A DNA stretch of 64,000 nucleotides from DATBLE01 sp963841405 (GCA_963841405.1 CAWJCM010000007.1:682001-746000), one strand, 5' to 3'. Shown: positions 10,701 through 19,012, numbered from the stretch's first letter. The notes: generated by a model from the letters alone, not told the origin. Made by a program: numbers and translations.

Positions 10701-12058
10701 GCTCCGACGGCGGGACCGGCGCGAGCCCGCTCTCGTCGATCAAGAATGCCGGCCTGCCGTGGGAGCTCGGCCTCGCCGAGACGCAGTGCTCGCTGGTCGA
10801 GAACGGACTGCGCGGGCGCGTGCGCCTTCGGGCCGACGGCGGGATCAAGACCGGTCGCGACGTCGTCGTCGCCGTGCTCCTGGGCGCCGACGAGATCAGC
10901 TTCGGGACCGCGCTCCTGCTGGCCGAGGGCTGTCTGATGGTCCGTTCCTGCCACCTCGACACCTGCCCCGTCGGGATTGCCACCCAGCGGTCCGAGCTCC
11001 GTGCGAAATATGCAGCGACGCCGGAGCAGGTCGAGGCCTACCTGCTCTTCGTCGCCGAAGATGCGCGACGCTGGCTCGCCTCACTCGGGCTCCTCTCCCT
11101 CGAGGAGGCAGTCGGCCGCACGGACCTCCTGCGCCGGCGCGAGACGGGCGATCCGCGTGCGGACACGCTCGAGCTCGCGCCGTTGCTGGGGGCGCCGCGA
11201 GGCCGCTACCAGGGGGAGCCGATGCCGTTCGCGGGCGGCGGTGAGCTGGGGCGGCGGCTCGCGGCCGACGCGCAGCCTGCGCTCGACGGCTCCGCACTGG
11301 TCGAGCCGTCGTACTCGATCTCGACCTGGGACCGCTCGGTCGGTGCCCGCCTCGGCGGGCTGATCGGACGGCGGTTCGGCTCGCAGGCACCGCCCGGCCG
11401 GATCCGCGCCCGCTTCGCAGGTGCGGCCGGTCAGAGCTTCGGCGCGTTCCTCGCCGCCGGGGTCGAGCTCGATCTCGTCGGCGAGGCGAACGACTACGTC
11501 GGCAAGGCGATGGGCGGCGGGCGGATCGTGATCCGGCCGCCCGAGGGCGATGCGGGTGACCCCGTCCTCGCCGGCAATACGGTGCTGTACGGCGCCACGG
11601 GCGGAGAGCTCTACTGCGCCGGCCGGGCCGGCGAGCGGTTCGCCGTCCGGAACTCTGGTGCGAGCGCGGTGGTCGAGGGGATCGGCGACCACGGCTGCGA
11701 GTACATGACCGGCGGAACGGTGGTCGTCCTCGGCCCGACGGGCCGGAACTTCGGCGCGGGAATGAGCGGCGGCGACGCATTCGTCCACGACCCGTCCGGC
11801 GAGCTCCCTCTGCGGCTGAACGACGACCTGGTCGTCCTCGAACGGGTGTCCGGCGATGCAGAGCTTCGGCGTCTCGTCGAGCGCCACGCGCGGTATGCGG
11901 ACTCGGAGCTGGCGGCGGCGCTGCTGGACGGCTGGGAGGGCGCCGTCGCGGAGTTCTGGCACGTGCGGCCGCGCGCCGACGTTGCCGCGATCGAGGACGA
12001 GCACGAGGGCACCGGGGGGAGGGCCGCGGAGGAGGCGGGGGAAGCGAGCACGGGTTAG
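7793..12058 (+). CDS. gltB: Glutamate synthase, large subunit
   Basis: A 1421-residue ferredoxin/NADPH-GOGAT large subunit that transfers glutamine amide nitrogen to 2-oxoglutarate. It has an N-terminal class II amidotransferase domain with its cysteine in ERDACGIGF (residue 14), a central domain, an FMN-binding synthase domain (GSKPGEGGQLPG; HVAGSDGGTGASP) with 3Fe-4S cysteines in GCLMVRSCHLDTCPVG, and a C-terminal GxGxG beta-helix domain. The TTG start is preceded by GAGG and gives the cysteine its usual short propeptide. No gltD small subunit is in the window, so the electron donor partner is unknown. It stands directly before the arg genes. Confidence 0.96.
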   Translation: MRPPFGPTLERDACGIGFVADSSGRASREIVDALLEGLHNVRHRGATAADRKTGDGAGVLLPLPQGSPGMAMVFLRDEAARGAIEDACRAEGIEPLEWRQVPVDTGALGAAAAASMPRIEQLLLRGGDEMRAYRARRQAERTPGAYIVSLSFRTVTYKALCAAEELGRFYPDLRDPALAVPFGIFHQRFSTNTEPSWERAQPFRLLCHNGEINAIQGNANWMRAREGNFGSEDDELLHPVIDESGSDSAMLDNALELLVRHGRDVRHALTMLVPEAWDGNPELGRELRDYYRYHSLLVEPWDGPAGLVFTDGRVVGAALDRNGLRPLRYAVCSDGLVVCSSEAGAVDLSGRGPVRRSRLAPGQMIAVDPERGFEENHAIKARLAARQPYGRWLEEGLRRGSNGTPVVPSRGDLTARQAAFGYTREDLNVILRPVAGRGHEPTSSMGDDTALPLLAGRARPLYSYFRQRFAQVTNPPIDHLRERHTFSLRCILGGRAPLLTEGPETARGTELESFFLYPDVLDDRLNRLDATFESDIESACRRLAEQAETFIRSGRTALLVSDTNADRASIPVLLAVGAVHHHLVARGLRSLATIVVETDEAREAHNFACLLGYGAEAICPRLALETVASLAAADRIGGDRPSPAAAQERFRAAVEDGVLKIMSKMGIADVAAYCGAQVFDVLGLAREVVELCFVGTPTAVGGIGFDELEREALARFAATRLENPGYVKFRKGGEPHETDASVVDAAHALRLAVRKDRREAYDRFASLVDGRSPMELRDLLDFAPASAVPLDEVETADSIVQRFSAGGMSHGALSAEAHETIAAAFNRLRARSNCGEGGEDPSRFRTERNSRIKQVASGRFGVTPEYAAFADELQIKIAQGSKPGEGGQLPGHKVSVEIARLRHTTPGVALISPPPHHDIYSIEDLAQLIFDLRQVNPEAAISVKLVAETGVGLVASGVVKALADVVHVAGSDGGTGASPLSSIKNAGLPWELGLAETQCSLVENGLRGRVRLRADGGIKTGRDVVVAVLLGADEISFGTALLLAEGCLMVRSCHLDTCPVGIATQRSELRAKYAATPEQVEAYLLFVAEDARRWLASLGLLSLEEAVGRTDLLRRRETGDPRADTLELAPLLGAPRGRYQGEPMPFAGGGELGRRLAADAQPALDGSALVEPSYSISTWDRSVGARLGGLIGRRFGSQAPPGRIRARFAGAAGQSFGAFLAAGVELDLVGEANDYVGKAMGGGRIVIRPPEGDAGDPVLAGNTVLYGATGGELYCAGRAGERFAVRNSGASAVVEGIGDHGCEYMTGGTVVVLGPTGRNFGAGMSGGDAFVHDPSGELPLRLNDDLVVLERVSGDAELRRLVERHARYADSELAAALLDGWEGAVAEFWHVRPRADVAAIEDEHEGTGGRAAEEAGEASTG

Positions 12059-12066
12059 TGGTGGTA

Positions 12067-12101
12067 TTGCATAAACCAGCTGAAGCGGCATAATATTCAA
12101 G
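12067..12101 (+). promoter_or_regulatory. argC promoter with probable ARG box, leaderless
   Basis: TTGCAT (12067-12072), a 16-base spacer and CATAAT (12089-12094) form a good sigma70-type promoter whose start would fall at the argC ATG (12102), giving a leaderless mRNA. The AT-rich TTGCATAA and GCATAATATTCAAG stretches resemble ArgR half sites and overlap both promoter boxes. ArgR is encoded four genes downstream. Confidence 0.6.
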
Positions 12102-13031
12102 ATGGTTGCAACGGCCCTCGTCGGCGCAGGCGGGTTCTCCGGACAGGAGACGCTCGACCGCGTGCTCGCACACCCCGACCTCGAGACGGTCGCGCTCGGC
12201 TCCGACTCGCTCGCGGGACGGTCGGCGGAGGCGCTCGATCCGCGGCTCGCCCGGAACGGGCACGGGCCGCTTCCGCAGTTCGTCCCGAACGAGGAGGCGC
12301 TCGCGGCAGGCGCGGAGCTCGTCTTCTGCTGCCTCGACGACGAGGGCGCGGTCGCCCTCCTGCCACCTGCCGGCGCTGTCGTCGTCGACCTCTCCGGCGC
12401 CCATCGTCTCGGCACCGAAGAGTGGTGCTACGCGCTCCCGGAACTCGCGCCGCCGACAGGCCGCCTGATCGCGAACCCCGGCTGCTACGCGACGGCGGCG
12501 CTGCTGGCGCTGGCGCCGATCGCCGCGGTCGTCGATCCCGCGAGCGTGGTGGTCGACGGCAAGTCCGGGATCTCGGGCGCCGGCCGCGGATTGAAGAAGC
12601 GCTCGCACGCGGCGTTCGTGCTCGACAACGTCACCGCGTACGCCGTCGGCGAGCATCGCCATTCGCCCGAGATCGCGCAGCTGCTCGGCTTCCCGGTCAC
12701 GTTCGTGCCGCACGTCGTCCCGCTGCGGCGCGGCCTCGTCTGCACCTGCTACGTCAGCGCCGGCGAGGATCCGAGGCCGCTGTTGGCGGCGGCGTACGCG
12801 GGTTCGCACGTGGTTCAGGTGATCGACTCGGTCCCCGACGTCGCTCGCGTCCAGGGCACCGACGTGGCCGAGGTGGCCGCCTTCCAGGACGCGAGCACCG
12901 GCCGCTGGATCGTGATCTGCGCGATCGACAACCTCGGCAAGGGTGCCGCGGGCCAGGCGGTCCAGAACGCCAACCTCGCGCTGGGCCTCGAGGAGACCGC
13001 CGGGCTGCGCCTCTCGGGAGTCCTCGTCTGA
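12102..13031 (+). CDS. argC: N-acetyl-gamma-glutamyl-phosphate reductase
   Basis: A 309-residue NADPH-dependent reductase, third step of arginine synthesis. The N-terminal Rossmann motif ALVGAGGFSGQE is at residues 5-16. The catalytic cysteine is in NPGCYATAA near residue 127, followed by KSGISGAGRG and the histidine of the GEHRHSPEI segment. It is slightly shorter than typical (about 345) because of compact loops. The stop overlaps the argJ ATG by one base (TGATG). It is the first gene of argCJBDRGH and likely repressed by ArgR through the upstream site. Confidence 0.96.
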   Translation: MVATALVGAGGFSGQETLDRVLAHPDLETVALGSDSLAGRSAEALDPRLARNGHGPLPQFVPNEEALAAGAELVFCCLDDEGAVALLPPAGAVVVDLSGAHRLGTEEWCYALPELAPPTGRLIANPGCYATAALLALAPIAAVVDPASVVVDGKSGISGAGRGLKKRSHAAFVLDNVTAYAVGEHRHSPEIAQLLGFPVTFVPHVVPLRRGLVCTCYVSAGEDPRPLLAAAYAGSHVVQVIDSVPDVARVQGTDVAEVAAFQDASTGRWIVICAIDNLGKGAAGQAVQNANLALGLEETAGLRLSGVLV

Positions 13032-14224
13032 TGGCCGTCGCGGTGGAACGGGACTGCGCCGTCACCGGTGCGGTCACAGCGCCGCGAGGCTTCGTCGCCG
13101 GCGCCGTCCACGCGGGGATCCGCAAGGCGAAGCTCGACCTCGCCGTCGTGCGCTCCACCGTGCCCGCCGTCGGGGCCGGGATGTTCACCGCGAACCGCGT
13201 CCAGGCCGCGCCCGTGCTCGTTTCGAAGGCGCATCTCGCGCAGGCGGAGCCGCAGGCGGTCGTGATCAACTCGGGCGTCGCGAACGCGGCCACCGGCAAG
13301 CAGGGCGAGCTCGACGCGCTCGCCACGGCGGCCCAGACCGCAGCGCTGCTCGACCTCGAGCCGGAGCAGGTGCTCGTCCTCTCCACCGGCATGATCGGCG
13401 TGAAGCTGCCGATGCCGAAGCTGATCGCCGGCCTCCACGGGATCGACCTGGCCGCCGGGGGCGGCGGCGAGGCGGCCGAGGCGATCCTCACCACCGACAC
13501 GTGCCCGAAGGAGGCGCTGGTCACGCGCGGCGGCTTCGCGGTCGGCGGGATGGCGAAGGGCGCGGGGATGATCCACCCGTGCCTGGCGACAATGCTCGCG
13601 GTCGTCACCACCGACTATCCGCTCGTCGCCGGCGAGGCGCCTGCCTTGCTCAAGCGCGCCGTACAGGAGAGCTTCAATCGGATCTCGGTCGACGGCGAGT
13701 GCTCGACGAACGACGCCGTCGTGCTGCTCGCCAACGGCGCGAGCGCCATCGAGCGCACGGCCGCGACCGACCGCGACTTCACCGCCGCGCTGAGCGAGGT
13801 CTGCGCCGACCTCTCCCGTCAGATCGTCATGGACGGCGAGGGAGCGACCGTCCTGCTCGAGGTCGAGGTCGCGGGCGCGGCGAGCGCGGGCGAGGCGAAC
13901 GCGATCGCGAAGCGGATCGCGACCTCGCCGCTCGTCAAGACCGCGGCGTTCGGGCGCGACCCGAACTGGGGCCGGATCCTGGCGGCGGCCGGCTCGGCGT
14001 TCGTCGCGGGCGGCTTCGCGCACGTCGACGTCGACCGGCTGACGCTGCGGATGAACGGCGTGGTGGTCTTCGCGGAAGGCGAGCCGTCCTATGCGGAGGT
14101 GCCGCTCGACGGGCCGGTCTGCAAGATCGAGCTCGACCTGGCGCTGGGGGGCGCCGCAGCGTCGTATCTGGCCTCCGACCTCAGCTACGACTACGTCAAG
14201 ATCAACGCGGAGTACACGACGTGA
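13031..14224 (+). CDS. argJ: Glutamate N-acetyltransferase / ornithine acetyltransferase
   Basis: A 397-residue ArgJ that cycles the acetyl group from acetylornithine to glutamate. The autoprocessing threonine is expected in the AKGAGMIHPCLATMLAVV region (KGAGMIHP then the T of LATM), which is intact. NPNWGRIL-type motifs are present near the C-terminus (RDPNWGRILAAAG). The start overlaps argC by one base. The last four bases overlap the GTG proposed as the argB start, so translation is coupled. Confidence 0.96.
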   Translation: MAVAVERDCAVTGAVTAPRGFVAGAVHAGIRKAKLDLAVVRSTVPAVGAGMFTANRVQAAPVLVSKAHLAQAEPQAVVINSGVANAATGKQGELDALATAAQTAALLDLEPEQVLVLSTGMIGVKLPMPKLIAGLHGIDLAAGGGGEAAEAILTTDTCPKEALVTRGGFAVGGMAKGAGMIHPCLATMLAVVTTDYPLVAGEAPALLKRAVQESFNRISVDGECSTNDAVVLLANGASAIERTAATDRDFTAALSEVCADLSRQIVMDGEGATVLLEVEVAGAASAGEANAIAKRIATSPLVKTAAFGRDPNWGRILAAAGSAFVAGGFAHVDVDRLTLRMNGVVVFAEGEPSYAEVPLDGPVCKIELDLALGGAAASYLASDLSYDYVKINAEYTT

Positions 14225-14307
14225 GAGACGAAGCCGAGCAGAAAGGCGGCGGCGGAGCTGCCGGCCTTGGTGCGAGGCGATGTCGTGATGCCGCCCCCGG
14301 CGGCATC
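14221..14307 (+). repeat. Start-codon element, copy 1 (argJ/argB junction)
   Basis: It begins GTGAGAGACG at the argJ stop and ends in a 9-bp hairpin (arms GATGCCGCC and GGCGGCATC, 14287-14307). It aligns along its length with 23796-23873 at the hisB/hisH junction, including the shared stretch GGTGCGAGGCGAT. It encodes the first 29 residues of the argB frame (ending LGARRCRDAA before the kinase domain), which are not part of any known ArgB fold. Confidence 0.75.
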
Positions 14308-14934
14308 AGCGTGGTCAAGGTCGGCGGCGCGGTGATCGACGACGCACTCGGGGAGCTTCGCAACGCGGTCGTCGTCCACGGCGGCGGGCCGCAGATCTCG
14401 GCGGCGATGGAGGCCGCCGGCCTCGACGTGGCGTTCGTCCGCGGCCGGCGGTTCACGAGCGCCGCCGCGATCGAGGTCGTGCGCGGCGCGCTCCTCGAGG
14501 TGAACGCGCAGCTCTGTCAGGCGATCGGACCCCGTGCCGTCGGCCTCGTCGGCGACGAGGTCGGTCTGCGTGCGACCGCGGTCCCCGGGCTCGGTCACGT
14601 CGGCTCTCCGCTCCCGAGTCGCCCGCAGGCGATCGTGGACGCCCTCGCGCAAGGGCTGATCCCGGTCGTCGCCCCGCTGGCCGTCGGACCGCTGAACGTA
14701 AACGCCGACGAGGCCGCGGCCGCGCTGGCGATCGGGCTCGGAGCCGATCGGATCCTGTTCCTGACCGACGTCCCCGGGGTCCTCCGCGACGACGAGGTCC
14801 TGGACCACATCGGTGCGGACGAGGTCGAGGCCGGCTGCTTCGAGGGCGGGATCGTCCCGAAGCTGCACGCCGCAGTCGTGGCCGCGAAGCGCGGAGTCCG
14901 CGCGGAGATCGGCCGGACGCTGGTGACCGCGTGA
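14221..14934 (+). CDS. argB: Acetylglutamate kinase, short form with an added N-terminus
   Basis: A 237-residue amino-acid kinase family protein that phosphorylates N-acetylglutamate. The kinase domain begins at ISVVKVGGAVIDD (about residue 31), with VHGGGPQISAAME, NVNADEAAAALA and LFLTDVPGVL as the nucleotide and substrate motifs. The domain is about 205 residues, well below the roughly 260-300 of common ArgB. The GTG at 14221 overlaps the argJ stop, and the first 29 codons come from a repeat shared with hisH. A second in-frame GTG at 14311 would remove the repeat-coded part and is a real alternative start. Confidence 0.88.
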   Translation: MRDEAEQKGGGGAAGLGARRCRDAAPGGISVVKVGGAVIDDALGELRNAVVVHGGGPQISAAMEAAGLDVAFVRGRRFTSAAAIEVVRGALLEVNAQLCQAIGPRAVGLVGDEVGLRATAVPGLGHVGSPLPSRPQAIVDALAQGLIPVVAPLAVGPLNVNADEAAAALAIGLGADRILFLTDVPGVLRDDEVLDHIGADEVEAGCFEGGIVPKLHAAVVAAKRGVRAEIGRTLVTA

Positions 14935-16055
14935 CGCTCGCCACCCGCAGCGCGGTCCTCCCGACGTACGTCCGCACCGACGTCACGTTCGTCGAGGGCG
15001 ACGGCTCGTGGCTGACCGCCGCCGACGGGACGCGCTATCTCGACTTCGCAGCGGGGATCGCCGTCCTCGCGCTCGGACACGGCCACCCTGCGCCGCTCGC
15101 CGCCGCGCACGAGCAGCTCGACCGCCTCTGGCACGTCTCGAACCTGTACTGGAGCGAGCCGATGGCGCGGCTGGCCGGTTTGCTCTCCGACCGCTTCGGC
15201 GGCGCCCAGGCCTTCTTCTGCAACTCGGGTGCCGAGGCGATCGAGGCGGCGATCAAGCACGCCCGCAAGGCGACGGGCAGGGCCGGCATCGTCGCGCTGG
15301 AGGGCTCGTTCCACGGCCGGACGCTCGGCGCGCTGTCGGCGACGGGTCAGCCGGCGAAGCGGGTCGCCTTCGAGCCGCTCGTCCCCGAAGTCTCGTTCGC
15401 GCAGCTGAACGACGTCGCCTCGCTCGAGGCCGTCGTCGGCGCCGGCACGGCGCTGATCCTGATCGAGCCCATCCAGGGCGAGGGCGGCGTCAACCCCGCG
15501 ACGCCAGGCTTCCTCGCCGCTGCCGCCGAGCTCGCCGCCGGGCACGACGCCGTCCTCTGCTTCGACGAGGTGCAGACCGGTGTCGGCCGGACCGGATCGT
15601 TCTTCGCCTTCGAGCAGCTCGGTGTCCGGCCGCAGCTGGTGACGCTGGCGAAGGGGCTCGCGAACGGGCTGCCGATCGGCGCGCTGCTGGTCGGCGACCA
15701 CGCGCCGTCGGGGCTCGAGCCGGGCGACCACGCCTCCACCTTCGGCGGCAACCCTGTCGTCTGCGCGGCCGCCTGCGCGGTGGTCGAGGCGGTCGACGAG
15801 GAGCTCTTAGCTGCTGTCCGCTCCCGCGGACAGCAGCTGGAGAAGGGCCTCGCGGAACTCGGGGCGGTGCATGGCGCCGGCTTGCTGCTCGGGCTCGAGC
15901 TCGCGTCCGCAGGCGAGGCCGTCGCCGCGTGCTTCGACGCCGGGCTGCTCGTCACCTCGGCCGGGCCGACGACGCTGCGACTGACGCCGCCGCTGACGGT
16001 TACGTCCGACGAGGTCGCGCAGGCGATCTCGATCCTCCGGGAGGTCCTGGCTTGA
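14931..16055 (+). CDS. argD: Acetylornithine aminotransferase
   Basis: A 374-residue class III PLP aminotransferase that converts N-acetylglutamate semialdehyde to acetylornithine. FCNSGAEAIEAAIKHARK, the cofactor aspartate in LCFDEVQTGVGRTG and the PLP lysine in LVTLAKGLANGLPIGAL are visible. The GTG start overlaps the argB stop (GTGA). The gene contains a TTA leucine codon (15807-15809), unusual at this G+C content, immediately before a 13-bp perfect hairpin. The stop overlaps the argR TTG start. Confidence 0.96.
   Translation: MTLATRSAVLPTYVRTDVTFVEGDGSWLTAADGTRYLDFAAGIAVLALGHGHPAPLAAAHEQLDRLWHVSNLYWSEPMARLAGLLSDRFGGAQAFFCNSGAEAIEAAIKHARKATGRAGIVALEGSFHGRTLGALSATGQPAKRVAFEPLVPEVSFAQLNDVASLEAVVGAGTALILIEPIQGEGGVNPATPGFLAAAAELAAGHDAVLCFDEVQTGVGRTGSFFAFEQLGVRPQLVTLAKGLANGLPIGALLVGDHAPSGLEPGDHASTFGGNPVVCAAACAVVEAVDEELLAAVRSRGQQLEKGLAELGAVHGAGLLLGLELASAGEAVAACFDAGLLVTSAGPTTLRLTPPLTVTSDEVAQAISILREVLA
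15809..15838. repeat. Perfect 13-bp hairpin inside argD
   Basis: Arms AGCTGCTGTCCGC and GCGGACAGCAGCT with loop TCCC. It encodes the LLAAVRSRGQQL helix at a place where the family has similar length, so the palindrome was fitted into normal coding sequence. The adjoining TTA codon supports a local change of base composition. Confidence 0.7.
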
Positions 16056-16522
16056 CCGCCCACCGCCGCGACCGCCAGGGAGCGATCCTACGTCTGATCC
16101 GCGACCGGCAGCTCTCGACACAGGCCGAGCTCGCCGCTGCGCTGCACGACGCCGGCCACGAGGTCGTCCAGACCACCGTCTCGCGGGACATCGCGGAGCT
16201 CGGCCTCGTCAAGGTTCGCGCTCCCAGCGGCAGGCTCGTCTACGCGCAGCCGGGTGCGGTCGATCTCGACCGCCTGCGCGCGCTCGAGGGAGCGCTGCGG
16301 CGCTGGGCGCTTACGATCGAGGCGAACGAGAGCCTGGTCGTCGTCTTTACGCCGCGCGGCTTCGCGGCCGCACTGGCGGAGGCGATCGACGAGTCGAGAC
16401 ATCCGCATGTGCTCGCCACCGTGGCGGGCGACAACACCATCCTCGTCGTTCCGGCCGCCGGTGTCTCCGCCGCCGGGCTGTGCGACGAGCTCAACGAACA
16501 CCTCCTGGAAGGAGCAGCATGA
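16052..16522 (+). CDS. argR: Arginine repressor
   Basis: A 156-residue ArgR/AhrC family regulator. The N-terminal winged helix-turn-helix (residues about 1-70) has the diagnostic VVQTTVSRDIAELGLVKV. The C-terminal arginine-binding oligomerisation domain contains GDNTILVV (the usual GDDT motif) near residue 130. The TTG start overlaps the argD stop (TTGA). Encoded within the operon it likely controls; a candidate operator lies before argC. Confidence 0.95.
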   Translation: MTAHRRDRQGAILRLIRDRQLSTQAELAAALHDAGHEVVQTTVSRDIAELGLVKVRAPSGRLVYAQPGAVDLDRLRALEGALRRWALTIEANESLVVVFTPRGFAAALAEAIDESRHPHVLATVAGDNTILVVPAAGVSAAGLCDELNEHLLEGAA

Positions 16523-16546
16523 CTCGCCCGCTGTTCGCTCGCTCCG

Positions 16547-16573
16547 CTCATGGGCCGGAGGTCGGCCCATGAG
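16547..16573 (+). promoter_or_regulatory. Hairpin enclosing the argG ribosome site and start codon
   Basis: A perfect 10-bp stem, arms CTCATGGGCC and GGCCCATGAG, with loop GGAGGTC. The Shine-Dalgarno sequence GGAGG is the loop and the argG ATG (16569-16571) is in the 3' arm. Such a structure would hide the start codon and could couple argG translation to ribosomes finishing argR 46 bases upstream. Confidence 0.65.
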
Positions 16574-17771
16574 CAAGACCGCGGTGCTCGCCTACTCGGG
16601 CGGGCTGGACACCACCTGCATCATCGCCTGGCTGAAGGAGTTCTACGACTACGACGAGGTCGTCGCCGTCCTCTGCGACGTCGGTCAGGAGTTCGACCTC
16701 GAGCAGTCGCAAGAGCGCGGCTATGCGGCAGGTGCCGACGACGTCCTGCTCGTCGACCGCCGCGAGGCGTTCGCGAACGACCAGGTGGCGAAGGCGATCC
16801 AGACCAACGCGCTGTACGAGGGCAAGTATCCGCTGGTCTCGGCGCTGTCGCGTCCGGTGATCGCGCAGGCCGTCGCAGAGCTGGCGCTCGAGGTCGGCGC
16901 CGAGGCGGCCGTCCACGGCTGCACCGGCAAGGGCAACGACCAGCTTCGCTTCGAGCTCGCCTTCCGCGCCAACTACCCGGGCGTCCGCGTGGTCGCGCCG
17001 CTCCGCGACAGGGTCTGGACGCGTGACGAGGAGATCGACTACGCGCAGGCGCGGGGGATCCCGGTGACCGTCACGCAGAGCTCGCCCTTCTCGTTCGACG
17101 AGAACCTCTTCGGCCGGTCGATCGAGGCCGGCGTGCTCGAGGACCCGTGGGAGGCGCCGCCCGAGGAGCCGTATCTGCTTACCGCCGATCCTGACGCCGC
17201 GCCCGAGCCGACCGAGGTCGTGATCGGCTTCGAGGCCGGGCTGCCGGTCTCCCTCGACGGCGAGCCGCTTGCCATGACCGAGTTGATCGTCACGTTGAAC
17301 CGGCAGGCAGGTGCGTACGGGATCGGGCGGATCGACATGATCGAGAACCGGGCGATCGGGATCAAGAGCCGCGAGGTCTACGAGGCGCCGGCGGCGATGA
17401 CCCTGATCGCCGCGCACCGCGCGCTCGAGGACATCGTGCTGACGAAAGGCGAGCTCGACGTCAAGCGCGGGATCGAGGACACGTGGGCGCGCACGGTCTA
17501 CGACGGGCTCTGGTTCTCCCCGCTCCGGGCAGCGCTCGACGCGTTCGTCGCCAGGACGCAGGAGCTCGTCACGGGCGAGGTGCGCGTCGAACTGCGGGCG
17601 GCCGTCGCGGTCGTCAACGGCCGGCGCTCGGAGAACGCGCTGTACGCGGAGACGCTCGCGTCGTACGCAAGCGGCGAGACCTTCCCGCACGAGGCGGCGG
17701 GAGGGTTCATCCGGCTGGCGTCGCTCGAGGCGGAGCTGGCCGCGGCGCGCTCGCGGACGGTGCGCGTTTGA
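16569..17771 (+). CDS. argG: Argininosuccinate synthase
   Basis: A 400-residue ATP-dependent ligase of citrulline and aspartate. The P-loop of the N-type ATP pyrophosphatase, AYSGGLDTTCII, is at residues 8-19. HGCTGKGNDQLRFE and the IKSREVYEAPA segment are further family signatures. The ATG at 16569 follows GGAGG by seven bases but lies in a hairpin. The stop overlaps the argH TTG. No argF is present in this cluster, so citrulline must be made by an OTCase encoded elsewhere. Confidence 0.97.
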   Translation: MSKTAVLAYSGGLDTTCIIAWLKEFYDYDEVVAVLCDVGQEFDLEQSQERGYAAGADDVLLVDRREAFANDQVAKAIQTNALYEGKYPLVSALSRPVIAQAVAELALEVGAEAAVHGCTGKGNDQLRFELAFRANYPGVRVVAPLRDRVWTRDEEIDYAQARGIPVTVTQSSPFSFDENLFGRSIEAGVLEDPWEAPPEEPYLLTADPDAAPEPTEVVIGFEAGLPVSLDGEPLAMTELIVTLNRQAGAYGIGRIDMIENRAIGIKSREVYEAPAAMTLIAAHRALEDIVLTKGELDVKRGIEDTWARTVYDGLWFSPLRAALDAFVARTQELVTGEVRVELRAAVAVVNGRRSENALYAETLASYASGETFPHEAAGGFIRLASLEAELAAARSRTVRV

Positions 17772-19012
17772 CCCTCTGGCAGGGACGCGTCGAGGGGCGC
17801 CTCGCGCCCGAGGTCTGGGAGCTGGTCAAGGCCGCCGACGCGGAGCTCTTCCCCTACGACTGCGAGGGCACGCGGATCCACGCACGTCGCCTGGCCGAGG
17901 CTGGGATTCTCACGGCCGAGGAGCTCGCGGAGGTCGAGGGACGCCTGTCCGAGCTCAACGCCTCCATGATCGAGGAGACAGACGAGGATGTGCACTCCGC
18001 GGTCGAGCGGCTGCTCGGCGGGGTCGGCCGCAAGATCCACGCCGGTCGGTCGCGGAACGACCAGGTCGTCACCGCGTTCCGGCTCTGGGCCCTCGACGCC
18101 TGCGCGGAGGCAAAGGCGGGGATCGAGGCGCTGGCGAGGGTCGTTCTCGACCGTGCCGAGGAGGGAGCGGAGACCGTCATGCCCGGCTACACGCATCTCC
18201 AGCGCGCGCAACCGGTCACGCTCGGCCACCATCTGCTCGCCTGGGTGGAGATGCTCGACCGGGACCGCGACCGGTTCGCGCTCGCGGCCGCGCATGCCGA
18301 GCCGTCTCCGTTGGGGGCCGGCGCGCTGGCGGGGACGACGCTGCAGCTGCCCGGCGTGCGCAACTCGCTCGACGCCGTCGCCGACCGCGACTTCGCGCTC
18401 GACTACCTGTACGCGTGCGCCGGTCTGTTTGTCCACCTGTCACGGTTCGGCGAGGAGCTGGCCGTGTGGGCGACGACGGAGTTCGGGTTCGTCAGGCTGC
18501 CGGAATCGGCGGCGACCGGATCGTCGATGATGCCGCAGAAGCTCAACCCTGACGTCGCAGAGCTCGCGCGGGGGAAGGCGGGGACGGCAATCGGGCGGCT
18601 GACCGGGCTGTTGGCGACGGTCAAGGGGCTCCCGCTGTCGTACAACTCGGACCTCGGTGAGGACAAGCCGGCCGCGTTCGCGGCCAAGCGGGACGTGCGC
18701 GTGGTGCTGTCCGCGCTCGTGGTGCTCGTCCGCGACCTTCGATTCGACGAGGAGCGGCTGGAAGCGGCGGCGGGCGATCCCGCGCTGCTCGCCACGGATG
18801 CCGCCGAGGCGCTGGTGACGGACGGCGTCCCGTTCCGCGACGCGCACGAGCAGGTGGCGCGCGCGGTGCGCGAGGGCGCGTTCGATCCGGACGAGACCGC
18901 GGTGGAGAGCGTCGCGGCGCGGCTGGGTGACGTTCGCGCCGCAGTCGATGCCGCGCGAATCCGCTTCCCCCCGGCATCGGAGCGATCAGAGAAGGGCCAG
19001 ACCTCGGTCTAG
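17768..19012 (+). CDS. argH: Argininosuccinate lyase
   Basis: A 414-residue fumarase/aspartase superfamily lyase that releases arginine and fumarate. The start region LWQGRVEG is followed by DVHSAVERLLGG, GRSRNDQVVTAFRLW and the signature loop GSSMMPQKLNPDVAE near residue 252. The TTG start at 17768 overlaps the argG stop. It ends on TAG sharing the same CTAG with the convergent hisA stop, leaving no room for a terminator between them. It is somewhat shorter than E. coli ArgH (457) at the C-terminus. Confidence 0.95.
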   Translation: MTLWQGRVEGRLAPEVWELVKAADAELFPYDCEGTRIHARRLAEAGILTAEELAEVEGRLSELNASMIEETDEDVHSAVERLLGGVGRKIHAGRSRNDQVVTAFRLWALDACAEAKAGIEALARVVLDRAEEGAETVMPGYTHLQRAQPVTLGHHLLAWVEMLDRDRDRFALAAAHAEPSPLGAGALAGTTLQLPGVRNSLDAVADRDFALDYLYACAGLFVHLSRFGEELAVWATTEFGFVRLPESAATGSSMMPQKLNPDVAELARGKAGTAIGRLTGLLATVKGLPLSYNSDLGEDKPAAFAAKRDVRVVLSALVVLVRDLRFDEERLEAAAGDPALLATDAAEALVTDGVPFRDAHEQVARAVREGAFDPDETAVESVAARLGDVRAAVDAARIRFPPASERSEKGQTSV

